From Melittangium boletus DSM 14713 (GTDB lineage Bacteria; Myxococcota; Myxococcia; Myxococcales; Myxococcaceae): 64,000 nt of DNA. Shown here one piece after another: positions 23,431 to 33,321 of the stretch. The DNA lies in contig NZ_CP022163.1 in assembly GCF_002305855.1 (NCBI RefSeq), positions 5,766,292 to 5,830,291 on the forward strand, given 5' to 3'. Within the stretch, counting starts at the first letter, position 1, and every line of letters starts with the position of its first letter. Both the position numbers and the translations under genes were made by a program. The notes under the pieces were generated by a model. It had not been told where the DNA came from and made no database searches. It was given only the letters and a program-made list of their open reading frames with translations.

Positions 23431-25530
23431 TCAGGCCGGGACGGAGTGCTCCGGGTGCTCGGGCGGAGGCGTGCCCGAGAGCACCGCGCGGGCCGAGTCG
23501 ATGGCCTCGTGCGTGCCGGCCAGGGCGAGCACGTCCCCCGCCTGGAGCTGTTCGTCCGCGGTGGGGACGACCACCTTGTCCTCGCCCCGCCGGATGGCGA
23601 GCACCGTGGCGCCCGTCATGCCGCGCAGGTTGAGCTGCGCGAGCGTGCGCCCCACGGCGGGACTGGAGGCCTCGAGCCGCACCGGCGTCGGCTCGCCCAG
23701 GCCGGGCAGGATGGCGTGCAGGGTGCCCAGGCTGTTGCCGTGTGGCTCATGGGCCTCCGGCTTGACGCGGGACTGGGCGCGCAGCGCCTCGACGATGACC
23801 TGGGAGCCCGCGCGCACGTGGCCCTGGAGGTTGGTGGCGCTGCGCCAGAAGCCCACGCCGAGCGCCGCGAGCAGCACCAAGAGCAGCGCCGCGCCGAGGA
23901 AGCCGGGCACGAAGGGCTGGGTGATGGCGACCAGGGGCGCGCCCACCGCGAGCACGCTCGCCAGTTGCAGCGTCACCACGAGCGCGCGGCGGGGCGCGGC
24001 CGCCCGGTCCAACCGCCCCGCCGCGGCGGGGAAGGCCGTCTCCGAGAGCAGCGTCCCTAGCGAGCGGGCCTGCCGCACCACGCCCACGCAGAAGGGCGTG
24101 GCGAGCATCGCCGCCAGTCCGATGACCAGCGGGTGCACCACCGCGGCGCCCAGGCCGCTGCGCGCCTCCAGCTCCGTGGTGATGCGCTTGAGGAAGATGG
24201 ACGTGCCGATGATGATGGCGGCGATGAGGGCCGCGTCCAGCAGGAGCAGGCGCACCTTGCCGCGGATCTTCGTGCCCGCCGTCTGGCGCGGCGGGGCCTT
24301 GCGCATCTCCTCCACCCAGCTGCCATAGAGGGCGGCGAAGGTCTGCAGGGGCTTGGGCAGCTTGGCGTCCACGAAGTTGGCCACCGGCCCCGAGGCCTTG
24401 ATGAGGAAGGGCGTGGTGAGCGTGGTGATGGCGGACACCGCCACCGCCACGGGGTAGATGAAGTCCCCGGTGGCGTTGAGCGACAGGCCCAGGCCCGCGA
24501 TGATGAAGGAGAACTCGCCAATCTGCGCGAGGCTCAGGCCGGACTGCACCGCCGTGCGCGTGCCGTTGCCCGTGAGGAACACGCCCAGCGACACGCCCAC
24601 GAGCTTGCCGAGGATGACCACCAGCGTGAGCACCAACACCGCCAGCCAGTGCTGGGCGATGAGCCCCGGGTCGATGAGCATGCCCACCGACACGAAGAAG
24701 ATGGCGGCGAACATGTCGCGCACCGGCTGCACCAGGTGCTCGATTTCCTGCTCCTCCCCGGACTCCGCCACGAGCGAGCCCGCGAGGAACGCGCCGAGCG
24801 CCACCGAGTAGCCGAACGACTGCGCCAGCAGGGCGATGGCGAAGCAGATGCCGACGCTCGTCACCAGCATCGTCTCCGGGCGCTTGAGCCGGTGCACCGC
24901 GCGCACCGTGCGCGGGATGACGAACAGCCCCACCACCACGAGCCCCACCAGGAAGAGCGCCAGCCGGCCGATGGTCAGCGTGAGCTGGCCCGCGGACAGG
25001 CCCGAGCCGGTGGAGACGGCCGTCAGGGTCGCCATGAGCAGGATGGCGATGAGATCCTCCACGATGAGGATGCCCACGACGATTTCCCTCAACTTGCCCT
25101 TGATGCCCTGCTCGTCGAAGGCCTTGGCGATGATGGTGGTGCTGGAGATGGCGATGATGGCGCCCGTGAAGATGCTCTCCTTGGCCGTCCAGCCAAACGC
25201 CCGGCCCACCACGAAGCCCAGCCAGATCATCAGGCTGCATTGGATGGCGGCCGTGATGCTCGCGGTGGGCCCCACCGCCAGCAGCTTGCGCAGGCTGAAC
25301 TCCAACCCGAGCGAGAACATCAGGAGGATGACGCCCAGCTCCGAGAGCGTCTGGACGATGCCGGGGTCGGCCACCAGGGGGATGGGGACATGGGGGCCCA
25401 TGATGAGCCCCGCGATGATGTAGCCGAGCACCACGGGCTGCCGCAGCCTCTGGAAGAGGATGGACGTCACCGCCGCGACACAGAGGACGGTCGCCAGGGC
25501 CTGGAGGAAGATGTGTGCATCGTGGTGCAT
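23431..25530 (-). CDS. Kef-type cation/proton antiporter (CPA2) with RCK_C domain
   Basis: 699 residues. Residues 1 to about 390 hold the 12-13 membrane helices of the CPA2 exchanger, with GYIIAGLIMGP, SLGLEFSLRKL, the ISSTTIIAK segment and VGILIVEDLIAILLM, which carries the Glu-Asp pair of Kef-type exchangers. About 430-580 carry extra membrane helices, and about 600-690 a TrkA_C-like domain (VGRTLAQLNLRGMTGATVLAIRRG, LQAGDVLALAGT). No RCK_N nucleotide-binding domain is seen between them. It is an inner-membrane K+/H+ exchanger of the YbaL/KefB type. The toxin-like lipoprotein gene follows closely, but a functional link is not obvious. Confidence 0.85.
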   Translation of the reverse strand: MHHDAHIFLQALATVLCVAAVTSILFQRLRQPVVLGYIIAGLIMGPHVPIPLVADPGIVQTLSELGVILLMFSLGLEFSLRKLLAVGPTASITAAIQCSLMIWLGFVVGRAFGWTAKESIFTGAIIAISSTTIIAKAFDEQGIKGKLREIVVGILIVEDLIAILLMATLTAVSTGSGLSAGQLTLTIGRLALFLVGLVVVGLFVIPRTVRAVHRLKRPETMLVTSVGICFAIALLAQSFGYSVALGAFLAGSLVAESGEEQEIEHLVQPVRDMFAAIFFVSVGMLIDPGLIAQHWLAVLVLTLVVILGKLVGVSLGVFLTGNGTRTAVQSGLSLAQIGEFSFIIAGLGLSLNATGDFIYPVAVAVSAITTLTTPFLIKASGPVANFVDAKLPKPLQTFAALYGSWVEEMRKAPPRQTAGTKIRGKVRLLLLDAALIAAIIIGTSIFLKRITTELEARSGLGAAVVHPLVIGLAAMLATPFCVGVVRQARSLGTLLSETAFPAAAGRLDRAAAPRRALVVTLQLASVLAVGAPLVAITQPFVPGFLGAALLLVLLAALGVGFWRSATNLQGHVRAGSQVIVEALRAQSRVKPEAHEPHGNSLGTLHAILPGLGEPTPVRLEASSPAVGRTLAQLNLRGMTGATVLAIRRGEDKVVVPTADEQLQAGDVLALAGTHEAIDSARAVLSGTPPPEHPEHSVPA

Positions 25531-25611
25531 CGCTGAATCACCCGCGGAATCGAAGAGAAGCCAACCGAGAGAACACCTGGAGGAGACCGCCTGTGCGTCG
25601 TGAGCCGGGGC

Positions 25612-26043
25612 TCACGTGCTTCGCGGGGGTCCTTGGGCGGGACAGTTGACGACTCTGGGGCGGTCCGCCCGCCGGCCATCATGGGGCTCGGGGGGCTCGG
25701 GGGGCTCGGGGGATTCACTCCTCCCACCGCGGGCCGCGAGCGCCAGCGCCGGCGTGAGCGCGGGCAGGGGCCGGGGGTCGAAGCGAGGGTCGGGGGCGGG
25801 TGGTTCGGGGGCGGCCCGGGACAGGCTCCACGCGCGTGGAGGGCCGGGGTCCAGGTCTCCGCGCAGCCGCTCCTGGGTGCCGGGCCGCACCGTGGGCACC
25901 ACGGCGCTCCACTCCCGCTCCGCCACGTACGATGCACGCTCGCCCGAGAGGAGGACCAGGAGCAGGGCACAAGCCACTGCCGCCAGGGCCCTCCCCCGTG
26001 CGACGTGTCGTTCGCGACGAGGGGAGCGGTGGGGCTTCTTCAT
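25612..26043 (-). CDS. Hypothetical proline-rich exported or anchored protein
   Basis: 143 residues from ATG 26043. A basic N-terminus, then one hydrophobic segment (LAAVACALLLVLLSG, about 20-34), then a Pro/Arg-rich tail with a repeated Pro-Glu-Pro motif produced by a 9-bp tandem repeat near 25684-25710. No family recognised. Low complexity makes it only a moderately secure gene; the hydrophobic segment and placement in an otherwise empty gap support it. Confidence 0.45.
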   Translation of the reverse strand: MKKPHRSPRRERHVARGRALAAVACALLLVLLSGERASYVAEREWSAVVPTVRPGTQERLRGDLDPGPPRAWSLSRAAPEPPAPDPRFDPRPLPALTPALALAARGGRSESPEPPEPPEPHDGRRADRPRVVNCPAQGPPRST

Positions 26044-26124
26044 GAGCGGTGTCCTTGTCTGTACACCCCTCGTCCCGGGAATGCAGCAGACAATGCCACC
26101 GCTTCGCTCGCCGCGTTCCCGGAG

Positions 26125-26799
26125 CTACTTCCGGGGCTGCGTCGGGGCGGGCGCCGGGGCCGGCTGGGCCGGGGCGGGCGCCGGAGTGCCCATGTTCGTG
26201 CCCGAGGCTCCGGCGCCACCCACCGCGCCCTCGGGGCCCGTCTTGCCGAGCAGGGCATAGACATGCTGGCGGTGCTGGGCGACGTTCTTGGTCACCTCGG
26301 TGATGAGCGCGCCGAGCTGGGGGTCGCCGTCGATGGCCTGATTGCCCGCGGCGAGCTTGCCGAGCACGGCGTCATGGGCGCCGAGCTGTCCGGCCAGATA
26401 GGCGCTGTCGAACGCCTCGCCCTTGAGCACCCGCAGGTTCTCCAGGTTCGCCTTGTCCGCCGCCATGGCCTTCTTCTCCGCGTCGTCCATCGGCTTGGGC
26501 GTGTCCGTCAGCTTCACCTTCTTCGTCTGCGTGTACGCCAGGAGCTTCTGGTCCGCTTCGGTGTGCTGACGCACCATCTGCTCGGCGAACGCCTTCACGT
26601 CCGGGTTCTGGGAGTTCTGCTGGGCGAGCTCTCCCTGCTTGATCTCCTGCTGGTTGGCGTAGTGCAGCCGCTCGAGCAGGGCCTTCTCGTCCGAGGGGAC
26701 GACGAAGCCCTTGTGCGCGGTGGCCTTCTCCGCCGCGAACGCCGTGCTGCCCACCACGAGAGCTCCGGCGACCACGAACCCCTTCATCATCCGCTTCAT
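26125..26799 (-). CDS. DUF4142 periplasmic protein
   Basis: 224 residues from ATG 26799 (Met-Lys-Arg-Met-Met), with AGGGGG upstream; the longer frame to 26985 is rejected. Signal peptide MKGFVVAGALVVGSTAFAAE. Residues about 45-180 form the all-helical DUF4142 domain (LHYANQQEIKQGELAQQNS, VKAFAEQMVRQHTEAD, HRQHVYALL), predicted ferritin-like. The Ala/Pro-rich tail is disordered. Function unknown; relatives are often stress-induced. Confidence 0.8.
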   Translation of the reverse strand: MKRMMKGFVVAGALVVGSTAFAAEKATAHKGFVVPSDEKALLERLHYANQQEIKQGELAQQNSQNPDVKAFAEQMVRQHTEADQKLLAYTQTKKVKLTDTPKPMDDAEKKAMAADKANLENLRVLKGEAFDSAYLAGQLGAHDAVLGKLAAGNQAIDGDPQLGALITEVTKNVAQHRQHVYALLGKTGPEGAVGGAGASGTNMGTPAPAPAQPAPAPAPTQPRK

Positions 26800-27003
26800 T
26801 GTTTTGCCCCCTGTATGAGTGATGCGGCCGCGCACAATGCCCATGCGCGCCGGGGACACCATGGGTCCGGATTCCCGATCGTGCGCTAGCTCACGGGAAA
26901 ACCCGCTTTTGACGGGTGGCCGACGCTTGGGGGCCTGGCCGCTTGGAGGAGGCGTGCGGTTTCCATCCCTCCCGTACATCTTCAATGTCTACACGGTGAA
27001 AGG

Positions 27004-29148
27004 ATGTCGAAGCGTATGACGAGGGAAGTGTGGCCGGGCAATCCGTATCCCAGGGGGGCGACGTTCGACGGGGCAGGGGTCAACTTCGCGGTCTTCTCGC
27101 AAGTGGCCACCCGGATCGAGGTTTGTCTGTTCGACCCTCAAGATTCCTCTCGGGAAATCGAGCGCTTCGAGCTGCCGGCGACCACGGACTGTGTGTTCCA
27201 CGGTTATGTGCCGGGAATGGAGCCGGGCACGCTCTACGGCTTGCGCGTGCATGGCCCCTACGAGCCGCAGCATGGACATCGTTGCAACCCCTACAAGCTG
27301 CTGGTGGACCCCTACGCCAAGGCGTTGGTGGGGGAGGTGGACTGGTCCCAGCCCGTCTTCGGCTATCCGCTGGGGCACGAGCAGCAGGACCTGATGCGCG
27401 ACGAGCGGGACAGCGCGCCGGGCATGCCCAAGTGCGTGGTGGTCAGTGACTTCTTCGACTGGGGCAATGATCGCGCGCCGAACGTGCCCTGGCGCAAGAC
27501 GGTCATCTACGAGGCCCACGTGAAGGGCCTCACCATGCGCCACCCCAAGGTGCCCGAGCACCTGCGCGGCACCTACGCGGGCCTGGCCCATCCGGCCATC
27601 ATCGAGCACCTGACGAAGCTGGGCGTGACGGCCATCGAGCTCTTGCCGGTGCACGAGTACGCGGACGACTCCTTCCTCGGCGAGAAGGGCCTGTCCAACT
27701 ACTGGGGCTACAACACCCTGTGCTTCTTCGCGCCGGAGCAGAAGTACGCGAGCCGCAAGACGCCGGGCGCGATCGTCAACGAGTTCAAGTCCATGGTGAA
27801 GGCGCTGCACGCGGCGGGCATCGAGGTCCTCCTCGACGTCGTGTACAACCACACCTGCGAGGGCAACCACCTGGGGCCCACGCTGTCACTCAAGGGCATC
27901 GACAACGCCACCTACTACTGGCACATGCCCGAGGCGCGCTACGACCTGGACTTCACCGGGTGCGGCAACAGCATCAACGCCTCCAACCCCGCCGCCGCGC
28001 GGCTCATCGTGGACTCCTTGCGCTACTGGGTGCAGGAGATGCACGTGGACGGGTTCCGCTTCGATCTCGCCACGGTGCTCGGCCGGCAGAACAAGGGCGA
28101 GTTCTCGCCAAACGCCGCCATCTTCCAGATCCTCAACCAGGATCCGGTGCTCAGCCGGGTGAAGCTCATCGCGGAGCCCTGGGACGTGGGCATGGGCGGC
28201 TACCAGGTGGGCAACTTCCCCGCGCCCTGGCGCGAGTGGAACGGCAAGTACCGCGATGCCATGCGCCGCTACTGGAAGGGCGACGAGAACCTGGTGGCCG
28301 AGGTGGGCCACCGCTTCACCGGCTCCTCGGACATGTTCCAGGGCGCCAAGCGCCGCCCGCAGGCGAGCATCAACTTCATCACCGCCCACGATGGCTTCAC
28401 CCTGCACGACCTGGTCACCTACGGCCACAAGCACAACGAGGCCAACGGCGAGCACAACCGCGATGGCGCCGACGACAACCAGGCCTGGAACTGCGGCGCC
28501 GAGGGCGAGACGGACGACGCGGCCATCATCTCCCTGCGCGAGCGCCAGAAGCGCAACCTGCTCGCCTCGCTCTTCCTGTCCCAGGGCGTGCCCATGCTGG
28601 TGGCGGGCGACGAGATGGGCCGCACCCAGGGGGGCAACAACAACGCCTACTGTCAGGACAACGAGCTGTCGTGGGTGGACTGGAACCTCGACGAGCGCCG
28701 CCAGTCGCTCCTGGACTTCACCTCCCGGCTCATCCAGTTCCGCCACCGCCAGCCCGTGCTCCAGCGCCGCCGCTTCTTCCAGGGCGAGCACATCTGGGAC
28801 TCGGAGCACAAGGATCTCACCTGGTTCAAACCGGACGGCCGGGAGATGGACTCGGAGGACTGGCAGAAGCCCTTCGTGCGCTCGCTGGCGTTCCTGCTGG
28901 GGGGCGATGCCATCCCTTCCGCGGACGAGCGCGGCCAGCGCATCATCGGGGATGCGCTCCTGGTGCTGCTCAACGCACACCACGAGCCCGTGCGCTACAC
29001 CGTGCCGCCCCCCGCGGAGGGCAGCCGGTGGACGATCGAGTTGTACACGGCGGATGATACGCTCGGACCCGATGCCCCCGTGCCCGAGGGGCCCTTCGAG
29101 CTGACGGGCCGTTCCTTCGCGGTGTTCCGTCAGGTGACGAGCGGCTGA
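27004..29148 (+). CDS. glgX: Glycogen debranching enzyme GlgX
   Basis: 714 residues, normal length. It hydrolyses alpha-1,6 branches of limit dextrin during glycogen breakdown in the cytoplasm. N-terminal CBM48 domain (about 8-110, NPYPRGATFDGAGVNFAVFS). GH13_11 catalytic barrel with HVDGFRFDLA (nucleophile Asp354), LIAEPWD (acid/base Glu391) and TAHDGFT (Asp463). The C-terminal beta domain ends ELTGRSFAVFRQ. AAAGGA lies just before the ATG. A terminator hairpin follows. No other glycogen gene is adjacent, although an alpha-amylase lies 6 kb downstream. Confidence 0.93.
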   Translation: MSKRMTREVWPGNPYPRGATFDGAGVNFAVFSQVATRIEVCLFDPQDSSREIERFELPATTDCVFHGYVPGMEPGTLYGLRVHGPYEPQHGHRCNPYKLLVDPYAKALVGEVDWSQPVFGYPLGHEQQDLMRDERDSAPGMPKCVVVSDFFDWGNDRAPNVPWRKTVIYEAHVKGLTMRHPKVPEHLRGTYAGLAHPAIIEHLTKLGVTAIELLPVHEYADDSFLGEKGLSNYWGYNTLCFFAPEQKYASRKTPGAIVNEFKSMVKALHAAGIEVLLDVVYNHTCEGNHLGPTLSLKGIDNATYYWHMPEARYDLDFTGCGNSINASNPAAARLIVDSLRYWVQEMHVDGFRFDLATVLGRQNKGEFSPNAAIFQILNQDPVLSRVKLIAEPWDVGMGGYQVGNFPAPWREWNGKYRDAMRRYWKGDENLVAEVGHRFTGSSDMFQGAKRRPQASINFITAHDGFTLHDLVTYGHKHNEANGEHNRDGADDNQAWNCGAEGETDDAAIISLRERQKRNLLASLFLSQGVPMLVAGDEMGRTQGGNNNAYCQDNELSWVDWNLDERRQSLLDFTSRLIQFRHRQPVLQRRRFFQGEHIWDSEHKDLTWFKPDGREMDSEDWQKPFVRSLAFLLGGDAIPSADERGQRIIGDALLVLLNAHHEPVRYTVPPPAEGSRWTIELYTADDTLGPDAPVPEGPFELTGRSFAVFRQVTSG

Positions 29149-29175
29149 TCCACACCGACATTCCCGGCCGAGCCC

Positions 29176-29218
29176 ACACTCTCCGTCCTTTACTGGAACG
29201 GGGAGTGTCCTCGTTTTG
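29176..29218 (+). terminator. Rho-independent terminator of glgX
   Basis: An 11-bp stem, ACACTCTCCGT (29176-29186) with ACGGGGAGTGT (29198-29208) and one G-T pair, is followed by CCTCGTTTT. Confidence 0.7.
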
Positions 29219-29390
29219 CGGGGGACGCGGTTTTAGGGTGTCCCAGGAGGCGCGGGTCCAGCGTAGAATGGGAGAAGGAGCCGGCGGGTGTCCGGTTCTC
29301 ACCATTTATCCTGGCGGTGACTTGGGATGGGGGGCCAGCGTGCACGCGTCATCATCGATCTGCCCGGAGCATAGGCAGGAAGGCCCGGCC

Positions 29391-30707
29391 ATGAGTTCTC
29401 CCGCCGAGGAGTGCCACCGCATCCTGGTGGTTGACGACAACCCCTCCATCCAGCAGGACTTCCAGCGCATCCTCTGCCGCTCCGAGGAGAGCCGCGAGGA
29501 ACTGGACGAGATGGAGTCCCTGCTCTTCGGGGCTCCGACCCGGGTCCGCTCGGACGGACCCCTCTTCGAGTTGGATTTCGCCTCGGGGGGCGAGGAGGGC
29601 GTGAGGCGTGTGCGGGAGGCGATCCGCTCGGGGCGTCCCTATGCCCTGGCCTTCGTGGACATCCGCATGCCCCCGGGCATGGACGGCGTGGAGACGACGC
29701 TGCGCATGTGGCGCGAGGCGGTGGATCTCCAGGTGGTGCTCTGCTCGGCCTACTCGGACTACTCCTGGGATGAGCTGGCGCGCCGGTTGGAGACGAACGA
29801 GCGTCTGCTCATCCTGCGCAAGCCCTTCGACAGCATCGAGGTGCGGCAGATGGCGCACGCGCTCTGCGAGAAGTGGGAGCTCTTGCGCGCGAGCCATCAG
29901 CGCATGGAGGACCTGGAGCTCGTGGTGGAGGAGCGCACGCGGGCGCTGGCGGAGGCCAACGCCCGGCTGTTGCACGCCCAGAAGCTGGAAGCGCTCGGGC
30001 GCATGTCGGCGGGCCTGGCCCACGAGGTCAACAATCCCCTGAGCTACGTGATGTCCAACCTGCGCCACGTGCTCGACGGGCTCGTGTCCCTGCCCTGCTC
30101 GGAGGAGGCGATGGAGCGGCGCGATGAGCTGAGTGACGCGTGCCGCGACGCGCTGCTGGGCGCCGAGCGCATCGCGCGCATCGTCCAGGACGTGCGCGTC
30201 TTCGCCCGGGTGGACGAGCCCCCGAGGGACAGGGTGGAGCTGCGCCGCGTGGTGGAGTACTCGCTGTCCATGGTGGGCGAGTCCCTGCGCTCGGGCATCC
30301 ACCTGGTGCGCGACTTCCAGGACGTTCCCGCGGTGTTGGGCAGTGATCATGCGCTGGGCCAGGTGTTCCTCAACCTGCTCGTCAACGCGGTGCATGCCTT
30401 GAAGGGCCGGCCCCAGCCCTCGCTGCGGGTGGGCATCTCGCGGCGGGAGGATGGCCGCATTGCAGTGGAAGTGCAGGACAACGGCTGTGGCATACCGCAG
30501 GAGAACCTGAGCCGCCTCTTCGAGCCCTTCTTCACGACGAAGCCCGTGGGGACGGGCACGGGGCTGGGCCTGTCCATCTGCCACGGCATCGTGACGCGGC
30601 TGGGGGGAGACATCGTCGTTGAGAGCACTCCCCAACAGGGCACCACTTTTCGTGTGGTGCTGCCCGCGGCACCGGAGGAGGCTTTGGCGCACCCGCCGGA
30701 TGCGTGA
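29391..30707 (+). CDS. Histidine kinase with N-terminal receiver domain
   Basis: 438 residues from ATG 29391 with GCAGGAAGG upstream. Receiver (about 8-155): HRILVVDDNP, phospho-acceptor Asp90 in FVDIRMPPGMDG, and a Lys in LRKPF. It is longer than usual because of a Ser/Glu-rich loop near residues 28-50. Coiled coil (about 160-200), HisKA with LAHEVNNPL (His211), then HATPase with DNGCGIP and GTGLGLS. Cytoplasmic. In such proteins the receiver is the input, phosphorylated by another kinase. A second kinase gene lies 43 bases downstream, so the two may work together. Confidence 0.88.
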   Translation: MSSPAEECHRILVVDDNPSIQQDFQRILCRSEESREELDEMESLLFGAPTRVRSDGPLFELDFASGGEEGVRRVREAIRSGRPYALAFVDIRMPPGMDGVETTLRMWREAVDLQVVLCSAYSDYSWDELARRLETNERLLILRKPFDSIEVRQMAHALCEKWELLRASHQRMEDLELVVEERTRALAEANARLLHAQKLEALGRMSAGLAHEVNNPLSYVMSNLRHVLDGLVSLPCSEEAMERRDELSDACRDALLGAERIARIVQDVRVFARVDEPPRDRVELRRVVEYSLSMVGESLRSGIHLVRDFQDVPAVLGSDHALGQVFLNLLVNAVHALKGRPQPSLRVGISRREDGRIAVEVQDNGCGIPQENLSRLFEPFFTTKPVGTGTGLGLSICHGIVTRLGGDIVVESTPQQGTTFRVVLPAAPEEALAHPPDA

Positions 30708-30750
30708 GCCCCGGCGTCGAGGCTTTCGCCAATCAGGGGGGGAAAGGATC

Positions 30751-32622
30751 ATGAACTGCAATCCGCGTGTCTGGCTCTTGAGGAGCCTGGACGAGGCCTT
30801 GCACGCGCGTGAGCGCCAGTTGTCCTCGGACGAGTCGCTGCGCTTCCGGGTGGTATTGGGCGCCGCGGGCCTGGTGATCGCGCTCGATCTGGCCTACCTC
30901 GCGGTGCTTCCGCTCTACCCTCCGTCGCAGCGCGACGCGCAGGCGCTGGCGGTGGGGCTCGGTCTGTTGGCGTGCGTGGGCGTGCTGGTGCTGATTCGCC
31001 ACGCTCGCTCGCCCACGCTGCCCGCCGTGCTCCTGTGCGCGTCGTTGTCGGCGGCGATCGTGCTGGCGACGCTCTCCATGGAAATGCCCGGCGCGGTGGC
31101 CCACTCGGTGAACATGTTGGTGCCGATGCTGGCCGTCTACCTGCTGGGCACGCGCCTGGGCTTCGTCTTCACCGCCTTCTTCGTGTTCAACGCGGCGTTC
31201 CTCCATGAGCTCATCCACGCGTACCTCAGCCAGGCGCGTGCCCCGTTCTCGTGGCCCGAGGTGTGGTGGGGCAACCTCATGGGCTGCGTGTCGCTGATGG
31301 TGGGGTGGGCGCTGAGCTGGCTGCACAGCACCGCGCGCGAGGAGTCCCATCAGGAGTTGGAGCGCGCGCTGCGCACCCTGCGCGAGAGCGAGGGCAAGCT
31401 GCTCAGCCTCATCGAGAGCTCGGACGACGCGGTGTTGTCGCTCGACGCGCGGCTCCGCCTGGTGACGGCCAACAGCGTGGCCCAGGGGTTGTTCCGGGGA
31501 GCGACGGGCGGGACGCTCGTGCCGGGAGGCCGCGTCGTCGAGCAGTGTCCGCCGGGGCTGCGCGCCTGGGTTTCGGAGTACTGCGCCCGGGCGTTGGAGG
31601 GGCAGCGGTTGCGGGGGGAGGTGGATGTGGAGGTGGATGGCCAACCGCTCACGGTGGATGTCATCTTCTCTCCCGTCCGGGAGGGCTCGCGGGTGGTGGG
31701 CATCACCCTCTTCAGCCGCGACATCACCGAGCGCAAGAAGGCCGAGACGAAGCTGGGCGAGATGCACCGCAGCCTCCTGGACGTGTCCCGGCAGGCGGGC
31801 ATGGCGGAGATCGCCACCGGGGTGCTGCACAACGTGGGCAACACGCTCAACAGCGTGAACGTCTCGGTGAACCTGGTGGTGGAGCGTCTGCGCGCCACGC
31901 GGGCCGCGGGGCTGGAGCGGTCCGTGGCCCTGTTGCGCGAGAACGCGTCCCGGCTGGGCACCTTCTTCACGGAGGATCCTCGTGGGCAGCGGCTCCCCTC
32001 CTATCTGGAAGCCCTGTCGCTCCAGTTGTCCCAGGAGCGGGCGACGGTGCTGGAGGAGATGCGGCGGCTGAGCGAGAGCGTGGACCACATCAAGTCCGTG
32101 GTGAGCATGCAGCAGCGCCATGCCCGTATCAGCGGCGTGCTGGAGCACGTGGCCGTGCCCTCGCTCATCGACGACGCCTTGCGCCTGCATGCCGTGTCCT
32201 TCGAGCGCCTGGGCATCGTGCTGCGGCGCGAGTACGGCAATCCGGTGCCGTCGGTGCTGGTGGACCGGCACAAGCTCTTGCAGATCCTGGTGAACCTCCT
32301 GAGCAACGCGCGCCATGCCTTGTTGGAGCGGGACGGAGACGACCGGCAGCTCACCTTGAAGGTGGCGCGCGCCGGAGCGCGGCTGAGCATCTCCGTGAGC
32401 GACAACGGAGTGGGCATTGCCCCGGAAGTGCTCCAGCGCCTGTTCACCCAGGGCTTCACCACCAAGCGGGACGGGCATGGCTTTGGCCTGCACATCAGCG
32501 CCCTGGCGGCCCGGGAGATGGGCGGTCAACTGTCCGGCATGAGCGAGGGCCGCGCCCGGGGCGCCACCTTCACCCTCGAACTGCCGCTGGCGGCGCCAGA
32601 CGTCTCCGAATCGCGCGTGTGA
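30751..32622 (+). CDS. Membrane-bound PAS-domain sensor histidine kinase
   Basis: 623 residues from ATG 30751 with GGGGGGAAAGG upstream. Residues about 30-200 hold five or six membrane helices (VLGAAGLVIALDLAYLAVLP through NLMGCVSLMVGWALSWL). A PAS domain (about 215-325) ends at FSRDITERKKAE. The H-box EIATGVLHNVGNTLNSVN (His360) is the variant common in myxobacteria. The HATPase has NLLSNARHAL, DNGVGI and GHGFGLH. The signal is unknown. It follows the receiver-kinase gene and could phosphorylate its receiver domain. Confidence 0.88.
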   Translation: MNCNPRVWLLRSLDEALHARERQLSSDESLRFRVVLGAAGLVIALDLAYLAVLPLYPPSQRDAQALAVGLGLLACVGVLVLIRHARSPTLPAVLLCASLSAAIVLATLSMEMPGAVAHSVNMLVPMLAVYLLGTRLGFVFTAFFVFNAAFLHELIHAYLSQARAPFSWPEVWWGNLMGCVSLMVGWALSWLHSTAREESHQELERALRTLRESEGKLLSLIESSDDAVLSLDARLRLVTANSVAQGLFRGATGGTLVPGGRVVEQCPPGLRAWVSEYCARALEGQRLRGEVDVEVDGQPLTVDVIFSPVREGSRVVGITLFSRDITERKKAETKLGEMHRSLLDVSRQAGMAEIATGVLHNVGNTLNSVNVSVNLVVERLRATRAAGLERSVALLRENASRLGTFFTEDPRGQRLPSYLEALSLQLSQERATVLEEMRRLSESVDHIKSVVSMQQRHARISGVLEHVAVPSLIDDALRLHAVSFERLGIVLRREYGNPVPSVLVDRHKLLQILVNLLSNARHALLERDGDDRQLTLKVARAGARLSISVSDNGVGIAPEVLQRLFTQGFTTKRDGHGFGLHISALAAREMGGQLSGMSEGRARGATFTLELPLAAPDVSESRV

Positions 32623-32634
32623 GCGCGGGGTGGC

Positions 32635-33321
32635 TCAGCCTTCGGTCCAGCGTCCCTGGCGCGTGGGCTCGCCCAGGGCCAGGGCGAGCGCCTGGAGGAA
32701 GTGCTTGCGCGGCCAGTGCTCGGCGCCAAAGCGCGCCAGGTGCTCGGTTTCCACCTGGCAGTCGATGAAGTGGAAGCCCCAGTCCTGGAAGCGCGCCACG
32801 GCGGTGGCGAAGGCCACCTTGGAGGCGTCCGGGGCGTGCGCGAACATGCTCTCGCCGAAGAAGGCCGCCCCGAGCGACACGCCGTAGAAGCCGCCCACGA
32901 GTTGTCCATCCGCCCATGCCTCCACCGAGTGCGCGTAGCCGCGCGCGTGCAGGGCGATATAGGCCTCGCGCATCTCGTCGGTGATCCACGTGCCATCCTG
33001 GCCGGGGCGCGGCACGCTGGCGCAGGCGGTGATGACGTCCGCGAAGGCCGTGTCCCAGCGGATGTCGTAGACGGACGCCTTGAGCGTCTTGCGCAGCGAG
33101 CGGCCCACGTACAACTTCGCGGGCTCCAGCACGAAGCGGGGATCCGGCGAGTGCCAGAGCACGGGCTGGCCCGGGTTGTACCAGGGGAAGATGCCCCGGG
33201 AGTACGCCGCGAGCAGACGCTCGGGGCTCAAGTCGCCCCCCACGGCCAGCAGACCCGTGCGGTCCGCCCTCTCCGGAGGAGGGAACAACTCCGGGTCTTC
33301 TCCGAGCAGGTAGATGGGCAC
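32635..33321 (-). CDS. aat: Leucyl/phenylalanyl-tRNA--protein transferase
   Basis: 228 residues from a GTG at 33321, directly after the stop of the lipoprotein gene (no gap). It transfers Leu or Phe from tRNA to N-terminal Arg/Lys of proteins, marking them for ClpAP in the N-end rule pathway; cytoplasmic. Family motifs: GLLAVGGDLSPERLLAAYSRGIFPW, HSPDPR, GTWITDEMREAYIALHARGYAHSVE, GGFYGVSLG, FFGESMF and the DCQVETEHLARFGA end. Standard length. Confidence 0.95.
   Translation of the reverse strand: MPIYLLGEDPELFPPPERADRTGLLAVGGDLSPERLLAAYSRGIFPWYNPGQPVLWHSPDPRFVLEPAKLYVGRSLRKTLKASVYDIRWDTAFADVITACASVPRPGQDGTWITDEMREAYIALHARGYAHSVEAWADGQLVGGFYGVSLGAAFFGESMFAHAPDASKVAFATAVARFQDWGFHFIDCQVETEHLARFGAEHWPRKHFLQALALALGEPTRQGRWTEG

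Noticed and set aside
24133..25536. 467-codon plus-strand frame opposite the antiporter
   Set aside because: His/Arg/Asp-rich translation typical of antisense frames in high-GC DNA; no start signals.
25684..25710. Tandem GGGGGCTCG-type repeats as a regulatory element
   Set aside because: They lie inside the Pro-rich coding frame and are explained by its repeated Pro-Glu-Pro codons.
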